This document shows positions 44,336 through 54,721 of a stretch of 64,000 nt of DNA, one piece after another. Made by a program: the position numbers and the translations under genes. The stretch's first letter is position 1. Each line of letters begins with the position of its first letter. The stretch comes from Micrasema longulum. Lineage: Eukaryota > Arthropoda > Insecta > Trichoptera > Brachycentridae. The stretch lies in the NCBI GenBank assembly GCA_022494885.1, contig JAGVSM010001434.1:124001-188000 (forward strand). The letters are read 5' to 3'. The notes beneath the pieces are model-generated. The model was not told the DNA's origin. It saw only the letters and a program-made list of their open reading frames with translations, and ran no database searches.

Positions 44336-44861
44336 TGTTTCATGTCAACCATGCCGAGAATCGATCCAAAGATCACTTGTAAGGAAGGTAAACGAGCTAA
44401 CTATTAGACCACGAGACGGACAGGAAAATTGGATTTATATATGTGCAAACTTCAACTAGCAGCTGCAGCAGAAAATTTTACATTCATACTCCTATTTTGT
44501 TTATACGATACGTAGGTATGTAAGATACGTGTTATTTAATAATAAAATAAGCTACCTTCTTGCCCAAAAATTTACTGGAATAATATTTTTTAGTTACATT
44601 ATTAAAAAATAACAATTTTATGCTTGAAGCACTAACTTTGTAGTTATTCATTACAAAATAAATAAAAACAACTTGGTTTTTAATCACTTATTTTTTCTAT
44701 TAACCGGTTTCAAAGCTATATAGGCTTATAATTAGAAATCAAACACTGATTTGAGTCTACTGAACACTTTATTTTATTTTTACAAATATAAACATATAAA
44801 AATAAAAACTTCTTGACAATTGTTTCGCCTTATTAGGGCATTTTCAAACAAAACATTCGCA

Positions 44862-45059
44862 GCATATCTCAATCAATTTTATTACATGAAGGTAAGGTGA
44901 TCAGTCTTACGCTTCAGGTACCAGTCCAGGGACTATAAAAATATTCTAGTGTGAAAACACACTTTTAAATAAATATTTCATACCAACCATGTCGGGAATC
45001 GAACCCGAGACCTCTTGCATGGTAGGCAAACGCGCGGACCATTACACCACGAGGCCTGA
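44862..45059 (-). mobile_element. SINE family B, minus strand
   Basis: GAAGGTAAGGTGATCAGTCT, TACGCTTCAGGTACCAGTCC, TATTCTAGTGTGAAAACACA and the head inverse GGAATCGAACCCGAGACCTC. The 3' tail is missing. Confidence 0.85.
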
Positions 45060-45292
45060 CCGACTATAAATAAGTGGTTAAAAACAAAGTTGTTTTTATT
45101 TATTTCAATTAAAAATAGTTCGTTTTTAAAAAACATTTCCGAAGCTATTTTTCCATAAGAAAGATTTATTTTCGAAGATATTACATTATGTAATTGGCGC
45201 TATATAATGGCGCTCATAATAATAATAATATAGAAAAATATTCGAATCCTTGAAACAAAAAATACTAAAGTGGCACCACCACCTGCAAATAA

Positions 45293-45543
45293 ATTATCAC
45301 CATCATTCCCTTTCCGCACCCAATGGTGCATAGGGCACTGCATTTGTACACCAACCGCATCGCATATTGATCATCTTTACATGAAGGTTAGATGATCAGT
45401 GTTACACTTCAGGTGTCATTCCAGGGACATTCTAGTGTGAAAACACCTTTTTAAATAAATATTTCATGTCAACCATGCCAGGAATCAAACCTGAGACCTC
45501 TCAAATGGTAAGCAAGCGTGCTGACGACTTCACCACGATGCCA
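45293..45543 (-). mobile_element. SINE family B, minus strand, full length
   Basis: Complete from the tail (CACCATCATTCCCTTTCCGC, ACCCAATGGTGCATAGGGCA) to the head inverse (GAATCAAACCTGAGACCTCT, CTTCACCACGATGCC). About 250 bases. Confidence 0.85.
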
Positions 45544-45719
45544 ACGCAAATAAATACTTACAAAAAAATATATTTATTTATATATAAATAGAGGTATTTA
45601 GAGAAATATTAATGGGTTAAATAAATAAGATAATAGAGTACAAACTATTTTATTCACACCATTTATTTATAATGCAGTGGTAATTGTAGAAGTTAGAAGA
45701 AGTTAACATGAAACAGAGT

Positions 45720-45979
45720 TTAGACTTTATATCCAACAAAGTGTCGTTTACCAATGCATTCACCAATATAGAACCAGCAAAATACTTCAACTCCAACCAG
45801 AGTGTTGAGCCACGCTTCTTTCACTGTCAGTTCCTTCCACTTGCCTGACTTGGCGCTGCTCATCAGTTTCCCTAACCCCGCCTTGATTTGGGGAATATCT
45901 CCTGGAGATGGCGGTGTCAATTCCACTTTGGCATACCTCAAGAAAACATTGAATTTTGGTTTTCCCTGAGCGATGAGAT
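45720..45979 (-). CDS. ATPsynG: ATP synthase subunit g, coding exon 2
   Basis: Encodes LIAQGKPKFNVFLRYAKVEL, then TPPSPGDIPQIKAGLGKLMS, KEAWLNTLVGVEVFCWFYIG and ECIGKRHFVGYKV, ending at 45722-45720. This is subunit g of the mitochondrial F1Fo ATP synthase. It is a small inner-membrane protein of the dimer interface that shapes cristae; the single membrane helix is the VEVFCWFYIGECIG region. The acceptor is CTTTAG|. The complete protein is 99 residues, the usual insect length. AATAAA signals on the minus strand are present near 45667-45662 and about 15 bases further on. SINE copies lie within 200 bases downstream. Confidence 0.96.
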
Positions 45980-46661
45980 CTAAAGTTACAATAAAAGTGT
46001 TAGGGATAATGTTTGAGTATGTCCAAATGCTTGCAGACTGGCTGGATTTCCTCCCTAGGAAGTTATTCATATTTAAATTTATTTCAACAGAGAGGGAAAA
46101 CATTTTTGAGGTGTTAGGGATAAACTAAAATTTACTGACTGCTAAAATGACAGACTACTTATGGTTTGATTACATTACACCAATTCAAATTTCAGATTTA
46201 TTGTCTTCTATATTACGGTGAATATTCTTTCCAGAATTTTCCGTCATTGTGGACAAGCTTTATTTCCTAGGTATGCCTATAAGCACTTGTAACTGTATCC
46301 CAAACAATTTTTGAAATTCCAAAGAGGAAATATTTCAAGATTATATTATTATATTTTAAATTAAGAGCACATATAAAAACGTTTGAATGACATTGATTAA
46401 TTAATATGTTTTCCTCGGCTCTATTACTTGTCAAAGGGAATTCTCAAGACACCATAAGTATCCTGACAAAACGAGTAGAAAAGATATGGGTAATATAGAT
46501 CTAAATTAAATTATCTAGACTTAGGAAAGCGTGGACGTTGATTTTAAAATAATACAAATTTAATATAAACAGCAAAAAAAATAAACTTTGAAATATAAAG
46601 CAGATTACATAATTCTTTTGATATCTTAAAATAGGTAATTACAGGTTTCATTGATACTTAC

Positions 46662-46701
46662 TATTTACCATCCCTGGAAGTTTTCCAACAAGAGATGCCA
46701 T
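46662..46701 (-). CDS. ATPsynG: ATP synthase subunit g, coding exon 1
   Basis: Short first exon encoding MASLVGKLPGMVN plus one base of the next codon, from ATG 46701 to donor A|GTAAGT. The start resembles the N-terminus of insect ATP synthase g. The leftover A joins AT from exon 2 to make Asn14, so the phase is consistent. The intron is about 680 bases. I recognise no repeat in the roughly 500 bases upstream. Confidence 0.9.
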
Positions 46702-47234
46702 TTTAAAGAAAACGATGAGAATTCAAGTTATTTGAAATGGGCAAAATATTACCGAGGTTGAAGTTGAAAATTTTATCTTAACCTAAGCGGCCATCGATTG
46801 ACACCGCACACCAGGATACGGATTGAATAAGTTGCTTGTGCGCCCGCATGAATTGAATACCCAAATTTTATTTGCATACACACAAAAAATATATTTTCAT
46901 TTTCTTAGTAGAGTTTTATTAAGTATGAGTTGTTATTTCTTTTTTACTAAGAACTTATATTTTACTAGTCTACCATCGACAATATCCTGCACATGAATAA
47001 TATAATAATAATAATATAATAAATAGTTACCCATGCATAAATTTTCTTTTCTTTTCAAAAAAATTAATAAGAATAAGAAAAACTAAAACAAATTTTGTTC
47101 AAAGTTGGATTAGGTAAACTAGGAGAGAATAAAGATATAAATTAAATAAATTGTCTATGTTTTATGAATGTATGTATGTACGTGTATGCGCATGGGTGTA
47201 TTAACATGTGTGTCTATGTATGTATGTATACATA
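46702..47234. other. Upstream of ATPsynG, with (TATG)n tract
   Basis: Contains the putative ATPsynG promoter, AT-rich DNA and a GTATG/TATG-rich stretch at about 47168-47232. No other feature. Confidence 0.5.
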
Positions 47235-47802
47235 CAGATGTTCTTTAAACCCTGTCACATCCGAAACCACGATGATCAGTATGGACAAGAAATATTAGTA
47301 TATTAAAAAAAATATTTAGAACAAAGATTTTTTTTTTAATAAAATATTTAAAAAAACAAATGGTCGCTTACGCAAGGGAGAAGTGAGGGGAGCGCGGCGC
47401 AGTATCAGACTCCTCCTCGTTTCTCCCCTGCAACCATTTGCTTTTTTTGATAATTTATTATTTTAAATTTTAATCGTTCTAAAAAGATATTTTAATGTCC
47501 CAATATGTTTTTTTGCTCATACTGATCATCGTAGTTTCGGATGTGAACACATAATAAAAAATATCAAAAAAAGCAAATGGTCGCTTACTTCTGCAGGGGA
47601 GAAACGAGAAGGGGGGAGTTTGATACACCGACAACCACGGAGCTGTGCTGCCCTCACTTCTCCCCTTCATAAGTAAGCAACCATTTTTTTTTTAATATTT
47701 TATTTTTAAACATTTTCTTTGTTCTAAATATTTTTTTAATATGTCTTCTTGCCCATACTGATCATCGTGGTTTCGGATATGACATGGCTTAAAGAACACC
47801 TG
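47235..47802. mobile_element. Compound Tc1/mariner-type MITE
   Basis: Starts CAGATGTTCTTTAAACCCTG and ends GGCTTAAAGAACACCTG, flanked by TA. It contains an additional internal end (TGATCATCGTAGTTTCGGAT at about 47521) and two GC-rich cores (47375-47440, 47590-47665), so it looks like one and a half copies of the 1649-2019 element. Confidence 0.75.
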
Positions 47803-47839
47803 TATAAATAAATAAATTTAATTTAAACTTTTTTAATTT

Positions 47840-47945
47840 GTAATTTAAGAAAAACAATGTACTTTGTCATCACATGCTAAGGATTTATTCAAATGATTTA
47901 GAAAACAAGCGGGTTTTAAGTTTTATCCGAAACATCACTTCGAAC
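47840..47945 (-). mobile_element. LINE 3' fragment related to 55.2 kb
   Basis: CATGCTAAGGATTTATTCAA, ATGATTTAGAAAACAAGCGG and CCGAAACATCACTTC match 55220-55292, the end of the LINE at 55235-55945. Confidence 0.7.
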
Positions 47946-47949
47946 GTTA

Positions 47950-48090
47950 CTTATACGGGGCCAAACACATCCACTCCACGGAAGGTAAAAAGCCTTACGT
48001 GGTGGTCGAGTCGGCCGACGGGCAGCTGTCCCACGAGCGGAGGCTGCGGTCGGGTCTTCTGTATTCGGAAAAAGCGGCACTCGTATATAA
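47950..48090 (-). pseudogene. Bel/Pao-type retrotransposon integrase fragment
   Basis: The minus strand reads CRFFRIQKTRPQPPLVGQLP, then VGRLDHHVRLFTFRGVDVFG. This is the zinc-finger linker and the start of the integrase core (FTxTGVDYFGP in the family). The segment is much more GC-rich than its flanks and is cut at both sides. No LTRs seen. Confidence 0.75.
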
Positions 48091-48185
48091 TTTTCCTTAT
48101 ATTAATTATAATTATATTATCATGACGGGGAATTAAAATAGGAAAAACAAATGGTGAACCAACTTTCCATCCCACATATCCGATA

Positions 48186-48428
48186 TGGCACGATTATGAA
48201 CGGCTATTTCATCGGTATATACTGAGACGGTGTAAACTAATATTGATATTTATGTACGGAAGTGTGTATATTTGTATGAAAATTCAAAATATTTTCGTCG
48301 GTAACCGGTAATTGAACATGTTTAGAAAAAAAATTAAACACATCATATTTTTTACACAGAAAACTTAATTTTACTTTGTAGATCAAATTGAAAACAATTT
48401 TTAACTTCCCATCAGAATACGTACCGTG
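48186..48428 (-). mobile_element. MITE-1 copy, inverted
   Basis: CGTCGGTAACCGGTAATTGA, GAAAACTTAATTTTACTTTG and AACTTCCCATCAGAATACG are the inverse of the family interior and left end. Confidence 0.75.
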
Positions 48429-48599
48429 GAAGAGGCGATTTTCTTTTTAATCTCAAGTTTCTACTAATTAGCGAATTTTCCCGCTCACTTTGGCGGAAAA
48501 ACGGACAACTTCCGTCTATTTATACGCGCGAACGCGGAACTTGATTTTACAGACTCCGAGATAATTAAATCTCATTATTTTTTCTTGATCTCGCCACCA

Positions 48600-48775
48600 T
48601 ATCTAAATAACAAACTAAACTACCAGACAAAACTAAACAAAAGACTACAAAAATTACAAAAGATGTTAAAAATATTATTATCAACAGTAGAACGTGAATT
48701 TTAAAAGTAAAAATATTTTGTTAAATGTATGTAACCCGTAAGGGTTTATCAATGAAAAATTTAAATTTAAAAAAA
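48600..48775 (+). mobile_element. LINE 3' tail, second copy of the 18.2-18.9 kb family
   Basis: AACTACCAGACAAAACTAAA, ATGTTAAAAATATTATTATC, GTATGTAACCCGTAAGGGTT and an A-rich end, aligning with 18785-18935. Confidence 0.9.
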
Positions 48776-48864
48776 TAAAAAATAAAAAAACTACCCCACA
48801 TATGATAACTTTTTTCGTTTCTGATTGATTTCCCCCGTGATAAAGTGTTGGTTTTACTAACCGA

Positions 48865-49985
48865 ACTTCATCATCATCGTTCCATGTCCGCTCCCTAGTA
48901 GGAGCATATGATATCCACAAAGAGCCTACATGCATCTCTATCAGCTGCCAACTCTTTTACGTCCTCCCAAGTTAGGTTCTCATCCCAAAGTTCTGACATA
49001 AACTGCCGATGAATAGTCAGCAGTGGACGTCCAGGTCGTCGACAACCGGGTGCAGTAGATAAGCGTGGTTAAGGCTTCCAGGAGCCATCCGCAGCATATA
49101 GCCTAGCCAACCATGTCGCCTCCACTTGATGACTATTGTCACTGGAGTTTGCTGCGTGTGTCTCTTATTACTTATTTACGCACAAAGTCAAAACACCACA
49201 AGCCCAAGATTCTTCTAAGACACCTATTCTCAAAACTCAGAATTTTTCTGTTTTGGGCTCTAATGGGGTGTCACGATTCGTATCTGTAGAGGAGAATAGG
49301 TGTTATGTAGGCGTTATATAGGCGGCATTTGGTTTTCACTGAGTAAATATCCGATCTCTAGACAGCCTTCATACTGTTAAATGTGGCGCCTGCTATTCCT
49401 AGCCACACTCCCAGTTCTTTTTGAAAGCTGTCATTTTCCGTAACAACTCTCGATCCTTTCAATGACATGGTTTGACAGAGTCAGGGGATTTGGAGCATCA
49501 AGGCATGAAGTGTTACACAGTACATGGGTTTTTGCAATATTGATTTTTAAACCCATGCATGCGAAGTACCTATTTAGGATATCTACTGTGACCTGAAGAC
49601 CCCTGACTGAATCGTTAATTATAACCGCATCATCGGCATACTCTAGGTCGCAGAGTATTCGGGAAGAGGAGACGGATATTCCTCGATCTAGTGGAATTGA
49701 CTTCCTTAAGATGAAGTCCTCGAGGATTATAAAAATGAATGGTGCAAGGACGCAACCTTGACAAACTCTGGTGGTGATCTTAAACCAACCTGGGACAACA
49801 TCGTTGATTCTGATTCGGCATTCGCTATTTGAGTGAAGGGCTTTGATAAGTTCGACTAGTTTTAGAGGTACCCCATATGCTTCTAGTAGTTGTGGATATA
49901 TGATCCGCGCATGATCTACCAGGTAGGAACCCTGCCTGGTTCTCCCTCAATACTCGCACAATGGGTCCTCGAACTCTTTGCAGTA
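48865..49985 (-). pseudogene. LINE with reverse-transcriptase core and (ATG)n tail
   Basis: The minus strand includes VELIKALHSNSECRI, then GCVLAPFIFIILEDFILRKS, LEYADDAVIINDS (YADD catalytic box) and MGLKIN. The tail GRPLLT...SELRxANLTWED is seen in other copies. The 3' end is GGAGCATATGATATC inverse, then GCGGACATGGAACGATGATG. Stops and shifts are frequent. Confidence 0.8.
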
Positions 49986-50094
49986 TTATATATTATTCAA
50001 CTTTAATTAATTCACTTTTACCGGTAGGTACACTAAATAGCGTGATTCCACGATAGTTATCGCAGTTTAATGGGTCACCCTTTTTGTGCAATGC

Positions 50095-50700
50095 GGTGAT
50101 CTCCTCATTTACCCGCAGTCTCTCGGGCACCTCTCTTGTACCCACTCCTTTGTCGAGTTGTTGATTTTTCCAAATTAATTATCCGTTTAACGTTGCCGGG
50201 TCGGGTATAAGGGATACCGGTGTCCGGTGGCAGATCCTGCCTATAGTAATTACCTACCACCTTGGTGATCTCTTCATTATGGCAAAGGAGAAGCAACTTC
50301 ACACATGGCAAGAATTTTGGGTAGCCTCATCCCAAGCCAAGGAAAGACATATTTTCCAATTGAAGCCAAATGTAACAGAAAAGCCTTGGTTTTCCAAAGT
50401 GATTCTGAACAAATTTAAGACATCTTCAGAATGCGTATTGGACATTGTTGTAATGGTTCTCGTCTGTCCTGAATCCATGTCCGGGACTCTGCCATGTGCA
50501 AACGTCAGCTTGAGGAGGAAGGTCTAGATCATGTTTTTTTTTTTATGCCCCATTAATGATTGTTATCCTGAGTTCCTATCCGACCTCTCCAATATCAACG
50601 TCCCGTTCCCTATTTATATTCTTACTCTCCTGTCCCCACCCAATAAACGTGTATTTAAAATTATATGTAAATATTTAGTTATAAATGGTGTTAAACTGTA
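50095..50700 (+). pseudogene. LINE RNase H tail (I/Jockey-like), copy 2
   Basis: Contains GGCAGATCCTGCCTATAGTA, TTGGTTTTCCAAAGTGATTC, then a frame with LEEEGLDHVFF and CPINDCYPEFLSDLSNINVP and FKIICKYLVINGV. The ECPxN...L pattern is the usual zinc-knuckle-like end of such LINEs. Copies also at 29720-30180 and 56130-56455. Confidence 0.75.
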
Positions 50701-51089
50701 AATATGTTATATTATCATATGTATATATTACATTAAATACTAACTTACTAACTTGTAAATATTATATTACTAACACATGCGTAAATATGTATATAAAAAT
50801 AACAAAAAATTCGACACTGGCCAGAACACCCGAGTTGAGAGGTGAAAAGGTCATTAAAAAACGAAGAAGAAGTAATCTAGTCTCTGGTATAAACTTCCGT
50901 TTGTTTTTGAAACTGACGTTTAATTTTTAATTTTTAGGTTAATGCCACAGACGGCACAGAATAGAGATACGACGCAAGCAATAAATGGTTATTATTATGA
51001 TTGCTACACAATCTGTTTTAGTTACCAATCTATAGGATATTAAAATGTGATATCGATATTTCTTTTGATTTTCACACAGTTTTACAAAT

Positions 51090-51220
51090 ATGAATGATGA
51101 TTATCAAGAAAAGAATCCGATTGAGCAGTTATCTTTAATCAATAAATTTGCTACAATAAAAACTAAATGTACTTTGCCTTTACATGGATTAATTAAGGCC
51201 ATTGATCCAGTATCAGAATG
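51090..51220 (+). CDS. Gemin6: Gemin6 coding exon 1 (N-terminal part of the Sm-like fold)
   Basis: Encodes MNDDYQEKNPIEQLSLINKF, then TIKTKCTLPLHGLIKAIDPVSE, with donor AATG|GTGGGT in phase 2. The GLIKAIDPVS segment corresponds to GWVLTTDPVS of human Gemin6, the start of its Sm-like beta-barrel. Gemin6 pairs with Gemin7 in the SMN complex, which loads Sm rings onto spliceosomal snRNAs. An acceptor-like TTTTCACACAG sits 11 bases before the ATG, so there may be a non-coding 5' exon. Sequence conservation of this exon alone is low; it is supported by the splice phase and by exon 2. Confidence 0.82.
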
Positions 51221-51604
51221 GTGGGTGTTATGAAAAGCTTTTATTTTTGAAGTACTGTGCTGTTTATGATTATGCATTTTAAAAGAAAATACATTAATTA
51301 ATTACAAAATCTTACATGAATATAAAATCTATCTAGGCTGGCCAACTGTATTATGTGGAGTATAGGTTGTATTATACCAACGTCTCGTTTTTAAGCCACT
51401 ATTTTGACCATGTCCTGTATAAAATTGTGCATTTAGAAGAATATGGTATAATAAACGAGGTGTTCTAGTATTTTTTTTTTTATAATAGTGTATCGGTATA
51501 TGAAAATTTCTTCCAACCAACTAAATTCGCCCTTAATTCTGTAATTTTAGGTCACATATTATTGCACTGAAACATGTTTATAAACATTGCACTTTTATTT
51601 TTAG

Positions 51605-51941
51605 TATTATCATAAACACACTGGATGACACGTTGGGAACTGTCATTTTGATGGGAAACTATGTCAGTGAAATTAAAGTCAGTCAACCCCCTGATGGATA
51701 CATGGAGTGTATATCTAACGAGATGGGCTCAGAAACATTGAATGATGGATCTCAGAGGAAAAATGAAGTTCACAGTTGGCTGGTAAAGAATTTATTACCA
51801 GTAGTTGACATAAATGGAGTTCTCGACGTACATAATGGTCAGTTGCGTATCACACCTCCATACGGGCCAGACGATTGTATTAGTAATAATTCTATAATTC
51901 TAGGGAGGATTCAACATTTACTCAAAAACATGAAAACCTAA
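51605..51941 (+). CDS. Gemin6: Gemin6 coding exon 2 (rest of Sm fold and C-terminal domain)
   Basis: After acceptor TTTTTAG| the first T completes Cys44. The exon encodes IIINTLDDTLGTVILMGNYV, then SEIKV, a linker, and EVHSWLVKNLLPVVD. The C-terminal signature LRITPPYGPDDCISN and IILGRIQHLLKNM aligns closely with human Gemin6 (LTIDPPYGPENCSSSN, EIILSRVQDLI). The stop is at 51939-51941. The joined protein is 155 residues, against 167 in human. A possible AATAAA lies near 52248, with a 257 bp MITE shortly after. The identification rests mainly on the PPYGPxxC motif and gene length. Confidence 0.88.
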
Positions 51942-52529
51942 ATATACATTTTCAGGGTGATGAACAGTATTTTGATCTATAATATTATTATGAACCTCTG
52001 CTTTTCTGGGCAATATGTAACTGATAAATTTGAACTAGATATAAAAATAATGGGAGTTATTTATGAATTTATTTAGTTGTGTTTCCTTGGGTGATATTCC
52101 AAACGCTCCCGTGACTGTAGAAAAAGCTCTTATCTCGCGTATTTACTTACAAAATATGCAAGATAAAAGTATTTTACAGCCGCGAGAGCGGTTCAGAATA
52201 GCTGAGCATGTATTTTGATAATTTATTTTTTTTACATATTGTTATAATAAATTAAACATACAGAAATGAATCATGAATTTTCTTTTTAATGATCAGAATT
52301 TTTTTTTTTAATCAGTACACAAATATATAATTTTTGCTATAATCTGACTTTATATCATGTGCACATCCTTTTATACTTTTATGTTCTCCAAGAGTGTAAG
52401 TTCAGCAACGTGGATTCTAAGGGAAGTGTTAAAATAAAATGGATCAGTTTTCAGGAAGCAATCCCTGTCCTGAAAGGTTTGACACCGCTGCAGAAAAAAA
52501 CTAGTTAAATAGTCTTATAAAGTATACTT
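51942..52529. other. Gemin6 3' UTR and spacer
   Basis: AT-rich. Possible polyadenylation signal AATAAA near 52248. Two short CGAGAGCG/CGCTCCCG-like inverse pieces at 52106 and 52180 (AACGCTCCCGTGACTG, GCCGCGAGAGCGGTTC) form a loose inverted repeat. Confidence 0.45.
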
Positions 52530-52786
52530 GAGGGGGTTAAATGCAAAACCGCCACTGTGCATGATCACTATTTATGGGAAGATTAAAAAAACCAGTAGCC
52601 AAATGACTATTTCTTTTAAATTCAATGTGCATATTCAGCTTAAAATGAATAGTATTTTCGCTACCTGTTATACCACGCACAAGTTGCACATTGAACTTAA
52701 AAGGAATAGTCTTTTTGATTCTGGTTTTGTTGGTCATCCCAAAGACAGTGATCATGGACAGCGGCGGTTTTGCATTTAACCCCCTC
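52530..52786. mobile_element. MITE-6, 257-base palindrome-like element
   Basis: Left end GAGGGGGTTAAATGCAAAAC and right end GTTTTGCATTTAACCCCCTC are perfect inverses. The match continues as CGCC...CTGT...ATGATCACT and, further in, through TTGAACTTAAAAGGAATAG. ACTT flanks both sides (52526-52529, 52787-52790). Because it is nearly symmetrical, both strands carry an 83-codon ORF starting with the same residues (MRGLNAKPPL); these are not genes. Confidence 0.9.
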
Positions 52787-52879
52787 ACTTGTAGTCTTCA
52801 AAATTGTGCACAGGAAAGAGGCCAATTTCATGCTAACCATAGTACCAGGGTACTTTGTTTTATGCACTAAAACCTTTTT

Positions 52880-53280
52880 TTTATTTTGGTGTATATACAT
52901 TAGACACCTCACTAGGGCCCAAAGTAGCAACATTCCGAGTTTTGAGAATAGGTGTCTCAGAAGAATCTTGGTTGTGCGGTCGTTTGACTTTTTGAAGAAA
53001 TGAAGTAATAAAGGTGACAACGTCATCAAGCGGAGGCAATACGGTTGGCTTGGCTATGTGCTGCAGATGCCTTTTTAACCACACTTGCCTACTTTACAAG
53101 GCATCAGGTTCTCGACGGCCTGGACGTCCACTGCTGACTGTTTGTAAGCAGTTCATGTCAGAACTACGAGACGCGAACCTGACTTGGGAGGACGTACAGG
53201 AGCTGGCAGCTGACAGAGATGCTAGGAGGATCTTTGTGGACACCATATGCTCCAATTAGGGAGCGGACATGGAATAATGA
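52880..53280 (+). pseudogene. LINE 3' fragment with GRP...LTWED tail
   Basis: RRLRRILVVRSF-like start, then GSRRPGRPLLTVCKQFMSEL and RDANLTWEDVQELAADRDAR, RIFVDTICSN and a stop. The 3' end GGAGCGGACATGGAATAATG follows. Same family as 48865-49985, 41440-41630 and 19455-19720. Confidence 0.8.
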
Positions 53281-53283
53281 ATA

Positions 53284-53496
53284 CAGTAGAACTCCGTTTA
53301 ACCGAACTCCAGTCATCAGGATTGTCAAATACCCAGATTGTTATTAGGAAATAAAAAATAAAGGAGATGTTTTAATTGTGTAATTAACTTTGCTGGGTAT
53401 GTTAAAGTAAGTTTTTTATGTAATTCCAATTCACTGTATTATTTCAAATGCGATAAAATCGGACACTCATTAATCCGGATAATTAGAGTTTTACTG
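53284..53496. mobile_element. Pogo-like MITE
   Basis: Left end CAGTAGAACTCCGTTTAACC and right end GGATAATTAGAGTTTTACTG are pogo/Tigger-style inverted ends with TA on both sides. 213 bases. It begins directly at the end of the LINE fragment above. A related inverted copy is at 61695-61902. Confidence 0.85.
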
Positions 53497-53514
53497 TATA
53501 TCAAAACTGTGTTC

Positions 53515-53960
53515 AGGCAGATGAAGAAAATAGTTATGTGTGTGAAATAGAACCCAGGGCCCGTATTCTAATGGGAAGATAAAATTTATCTTATATTTTA
53601 TCTAAAAAGTTAAATTAAGTTTTCTGCATGAAAAATAAAATATGTTTGTAATTTTTTGTTCTAAACGTGTTTAATTATAGGTTACAAACGGAGATACTTG
53701 GAATTTTCATTCAAATATACACAAATTCTTAAATAAATATGGAAGTTACTTTATACAGTCTCGATATGTACCGACGAAGATGGCGTTTATAATTGCGGCC
53801 CTGGACATGTTTTCGACTATGGCTACTCTTAGATAAAAACCCTTAAAAAGAAAATTAAGTGGAGGTTAGTCTGCCTTATTGTGTAGTAATTAGTGCGGTT
53901 GCCTATAAAGTCCTAGGTTTGATCCTGGCAGGGCACAAAAGTCCGAATTGGAATATGGGC
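53515..53960 (+). mobile_element. SINE family C interrupted by MITE-1
   Basis: GTTATGTGTGTGAAATAGAA before the MITE and TGGACATGTTTTCGACTATG after it, followed by TAAGTGGAGGTTAGTCTGCC, a tRNA-like CTTATTGTGTAGTAATTAGT and GGTTTGATCCTGGCAGG. Confidence 0.75.
53554..53804 (+). mobile_element. MITE-1 copy inside SINE C
   Basis: CCAGGGCCCGTATTCTAATG at the left and TATAATTGCGGCCCTGG at the right. The interior matches the other MITE-1 copies. 251 bases. Confidence 0.85.
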
Positions 53961-54475
53961 TGACCAAAAATATTTACTTGTAAACAATTTTTTTTTTCTA
54001 TATTTATAAATATGAATAGTTTTTAAATATTTTAAACATCTTTTATTTAGTAAAAACATCTTTAGAAGACAAAAAAATATATAATATTTAATGGGAAAAA
54101 AGACTCGAGAGAATTTAGATTGATTTAAAAAATAAACAATATGAAAAATTGCTTTAGCGGAATATTTTAATAAGATTTTCCATTTTTATTTGTCAAAAAG
54201 CTCAGAGCCACTTTCTTAAGTCACAATACCATATACCTTCGGTTCTATAAGTAAGCTTAAAGTGTCTTTATCTGACTTTGGAGATGTTTTCTTTTCTTCT
54301 TCTATATGTTGGACATGAGTGACAAGTGATGTAAATTTTCATAACAATCTTTGAGCGAGGTCCTCCTTGAGTACCCTAGTAATCTAGTATTGTTTTAAAA
54401 TCTTTATTCAGAGACTCTTAGGCCTCTTCAGTAAATTCCCCAATGTGCAATATTGCTGCATTGCAATCTCTGCAC
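53961..54475. other. AT-rich spacer, nothing recognised
   Basis: No exon or repeat boundary identified. Confidence 0.4.
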
Positions 54476-54721
54476 CATCATCATTCCCTTTCCGCACCTT
54501 ATGGAGCATAGGGCACTGCATTGGTAAACCAATCGCAGCGTAACTTTTTTTCTTACATGAAGGTAAGCTGATCAGTCTTGCGCTTCAGGTACCAGTCCAG
54601 GGACTATGAAATATTTTAGTCCAAAAACCCCTTTAAATAAATATTTCATGGCCCTGGGAATCGAACCAGAGACCTCTTGCATGGTAGACAAATGCGCTGA
54701 CCACTACATCACGAGGCCGAC
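54476..54721 (-). mobile_element. SINE family B, minus strand, full length
   Basis: CATCATCATTCCCTTTCCGC, ACCTTATGGAGCATAGGGCA, GATCAGTCTTGCGCTTCAGG, GGAATCGAACCAGAGACCTC and CACGAGGCCGAC. Confidence 0.9.

Larger units (their letters stand above)
43262..44415 (-). mobile_element. SINE family B interrupted by two later insertions
   Basis: The 3' tail (CCCTATCCACACCTAATAGT, GCATAGGGTACTGCATTGGT) is at 43283-43330 and the body reaches GGACTATGAAAA at 43420. It resumes at ATATTCTAGTGT (43978) and again at TTTCATGTCAACCATGCCGA (44338), ending with the tRNA-like head near 44415. The gaps are filled by MITE-3 (43424-43976) and an AT-rich insert starting with a T tract (about 44010-44335). Confidence 0.8.

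Noticed and set aside
47951..48175. ORF in a GC-rich island as a host exon
   Set aside because: The minus-strand peptide is a Bel/Pao integrase motif cut on both sides, so it is retroelement debris.
52528..52788. Overlapping 83-residue ORFs on both strands
   Set aside because: They arise from the symmetry of an inverted-repeat MITE.
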